Shown here one piece after another: positions 62,923-64,000 of a stretch of DNA of 64,000 bases. The first letter of the stretch is position 1, and every line of letters starts with the position of its first letter. The notes under the pieces are model-generated. The model did not search any database, had not been told where the DNA came from, and saw only the letters and a program-made list of their open reading frames with translations. A program made the translations under genes and the position numbers. Location: positions 992,001-1,056,000 of the forward strand of contig NZ_CP061768.1 in the NCBI RefSeq assembly GCF_013624435.2, read 5' to 3'. The stretch is from Nocardioides campestrisoli (GTDB taxonomy: Bacteria; Actinomycetota; Actinomycetes; Propionibacteriales; Nocardioidaceae).

Positions 62923-63740
62923 TGCCCACCAAGAAGAGCTCCGCCGCCGCGACGAGCGCGTCCGTGGAGTCGGTCAAGCAGATCGAGTATCTGTCCCGGG
63001 CGTTGAAGGCGCCCCGGATCCGGGAAGCCGCCACCCGGCTGGCCGACCAAGCGAGGGAGGCGTCCTGGACCCACGAGGAGTACTTGGCAGCGGTGCTGTC
63101 ACGAGAGGTGTCGGCCCGCGACGCCGCCGGGGCAGAGCACCGCATCCGTGCCGCCGGGTTCCCCGGACGCAAGTCGCTCGAGGACTTCAACCTTGAGCAC
63201 CAACCCGCCCTCAAACGTGACGTCGTGGCCCACCTGGCCACCGCGACGTTCATCGACGCCGCCCAGAACCTGGTGCTCCTCGGCCCGCCCGGGACCGGGA
63301 AAACCCACCTGGCCATCGGACTGGGCATCAAGGCCGCCCACGCCGGACACCGGGTGCTGTTCGCAACCGCCACCGACTGGGTCACCCGACTCCAAGAAGC
63401 CCACGCCACCGGACGACTCGGCAACGAGCTGGCCCGGCTACGCCGCTACGGGCTGATCATCGTCGACGAGGTCGGCTACATCCCCTTCGAGCAAGACGCC
63501 GCGAACCTCTTCTTCCAGCTCGTGTCCTCACGCTACGAACACGCCTCACTGATCCTGACCAGCAACCTGCCCTTCGCCCGCTGGGGCGACGTATTCGGCG
63601 ACCAAGTCGTCGCCGCGGCCATGATCGACCGCATCGTCCACCACGCCGACGTCCTCACGCTGAAGGGCAGCTCCTACCGACTCAAGGACACCGGCATCGC
63701 GACACTTCCCTCAGCACGAGCCGAGAACACGGCACAATGA
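62922..63740 (+). CDS. istB: IS21-family helper ATPase IstB
   Basis: The 272-residue AAA+ protein has Walker A NLVLLGPPGTGKTHLAIGLG near residue 116, Walker B LIIVDEVGYIPFEQD near 178, and sensor-1 SLILTSNLPFARWGDVFGD near 208. IstB loads on target DNA and activates IstA. The ATG at 62922 overlaps the istA stop. The N-terminal 50 residues are the usual IstB helical part. Confidence 0.96.
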   Translation: MPTKKSSAAATSASVESVKQIEYLSRALKAPRIREAATRLADQAREASWTHEEYLAAVLSREVSARDAAGAEHRIRAAGFPGRKSLEDFNLEHQPALKRDVVAHLATATFIDAAQNLVLLGPPGTGKTHLAIGLGIKAAHAGHRVLFATATDWVTRLQEAHATGRLGNELARLRRYGLIIVDEVGYIPFEQDAANLFFQLVSSRYEHASLILTSNLPFARWGDVFGDQVVAAAMIDRIVHHADVLTLKGSSYRLKDTGIATLPSARAENTAQ

Positions 63741-63969
63741 CCAACACCGAAGTGGCCTAACTTCCAAAGAGCAGAACCGGCCCAACATTCGGGGAGCGTC
63801 GACAGCCCAGATCAAGACGGCGAGCAGCGCGAGGCCCAGCAGTATCTCCATGTCAGCGATCGTGCCCGAGGGAGATGCCTCCGCGTGCCGAAATCAAAGC
63901 AATGACGCGGCAGGCCGCCTCGTGAGGAGCAGTCACGTCTTTGAGTACACGCGTCCCTGTCTCCTACAG

Positions 63970-63985
63970 GCGGCGGAAGGGCGCA
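63970..63985 (+). repeat. Cassette-boundary motif, near-exact copy at the window end
   Basis: GCGGCGGAAGGGCGCA, preceded by CCTACAG as the exact copies at 53878 and 55700 are by CCGACAG. It bounds the HIRAN gene upstream; the next gene would lie outside the window. The 120 bp between the HIRAN start and this site hold no gene. Confidence 0.55.
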
Positions 63986-64000
63986 GCATGATCCATGGCC

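Larger units (their letters stand above)
61607..63804 (+). mobile_element. IS21-family insertion sequence, 2198 bp
   Basis: The ends are TGTCGACGCTCC (61607-61618) and its exact reverse complement (63793-63804), with further similarity inward including AGGCCAC near both ends. GCCCA on both sides (61602-61606, 63805-63809) is a 5-bp target duplication. It contains intact istA and istB. Ends and duplication are clean, suggesting a recent insertion. Confidence 0.95.
60599..63851 (-). pseudogene. Membrane-anchored HIRAN-domain protein gene, interrupted by IS21
   Basis: The 3' part (60599-61606) encodes a basic/Ser-rich linker and two HIRAN-like units: EVAGEWYRAENLRALFARH with VPDAANPHDAQAVAVFVDGL, and a second with SVEVVAVDIDGQQVGVLSPT. 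HIRAN binds DNA ends or damaged DNA. The 5' part lies beyond the insertion: ATG 63851 begins EILLGLALLAVLIW. Removing the element and one GCCCA copy joins both parts in frame at Trp15, giving 349 residues with an N-terminal membrane anchor and no stop. The intact 3' part has no good start, so the gene is probably inactive. Confidence 0.85.

Noticed and set aside
51518..63985. Canonical integron attC sites
   Set aside because: The repeated motif does not contain the GTTRRRY/RYYYAAC core, and no integrase gene is present in the window. A non-canonical cassette system is kept as a hypothesis instead.

Overview
The window is high-GC DNA with GTG starts, dense translational coupling and actinobacterial gene orders (mfd, SurA-like lipoprotein, mazG, eno, ftsB/divIC-like, DUF501, ppx; a Tat-exported PhoX; several actinobacterial sensor kinases). 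This fits the Actinomycetota, and my best guess is Nocardioidaceae (Nocardioides-like). The genus is an inference from overall resemblance. No rRNA or phylogenetic marker was compared.

Layout. 1-7.3 kb is an exopolysaccharide locus: Wzz-like chain-length protein, O-antigen-ligase-like protein (cut by the window edge), four glycosyltransferases and a Wzx-type flippase. 7.5-10.4 kb is a lipoprotein / MFS / beta-propeller operon. 10.5-21 kb is core: a CysQ-like phosphatase, a secreted protein, mfd, a SurA-like lipoprotein, mazG, eno, the divisome protein, DUF501 and Ppx/GppA. 21-33 kb holds a damaged homocysteine methyltransferase, a LysR regulator, an EamA exporter, uracil-DNA glycosylase, an ACT-domain regulator, peptide deformylase, an unusual UAA-anticodon tRNA, a Bax-inhibitor-1-like protein, SGNH hydrolase, cystathionine beta-synthase, a MASE4-like histidine kinase, a TSUP permease and a YigZ protein. 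33-51 kb carries a cold-shock gene with long leader, TetR/SGNH pair, TrmL, PhoX, an efflux pump, a two-component system, arginase family protein, eutBC, a Nudix hydrolase and several small proteins. Two gene remnants and two dispersed repeats lie among them.

From about 51.4 kb to the end the character changes: lower and more variable GC, mostly unrecognised single genes in both orientations, and two insertion sequences. A short same-strand motif (consensus about GCGGsGGwAAGACGCAC) lies between successive genes. Three copies are identical over 18 bases (51518, 53878, 55700) and about seven are degenerate. Nearly every motif-to-motif interval contains exactly one gene: an IMPase-like protein lacking catalytic residues, a PD-(D/E)XK-like protein, a small membrane protein, a HEPN-like protein, a membrane-anchored beta protein, an unknown protein, a YDY-repeat protein, a PIN-domain protein, a DUF4062-like protein and a membrane-anchored HIRAN protein. 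This looks like a gene-cassette array and is the most interesting feature of the window. It does not match the canonical integron attC core, and no recombinase is present within the window.

The array has been hit by an IS481-family element (6-bp GCTAGC target duplication, frameshifted transposase) and an IS21-family element (5-bp GCCCA duplication, intact istAB). The IS21 copy sits in codon 15 of the HIRAN gene. Removing it in silico restores one continuous reading frame with an N-terminal membrane anchor.
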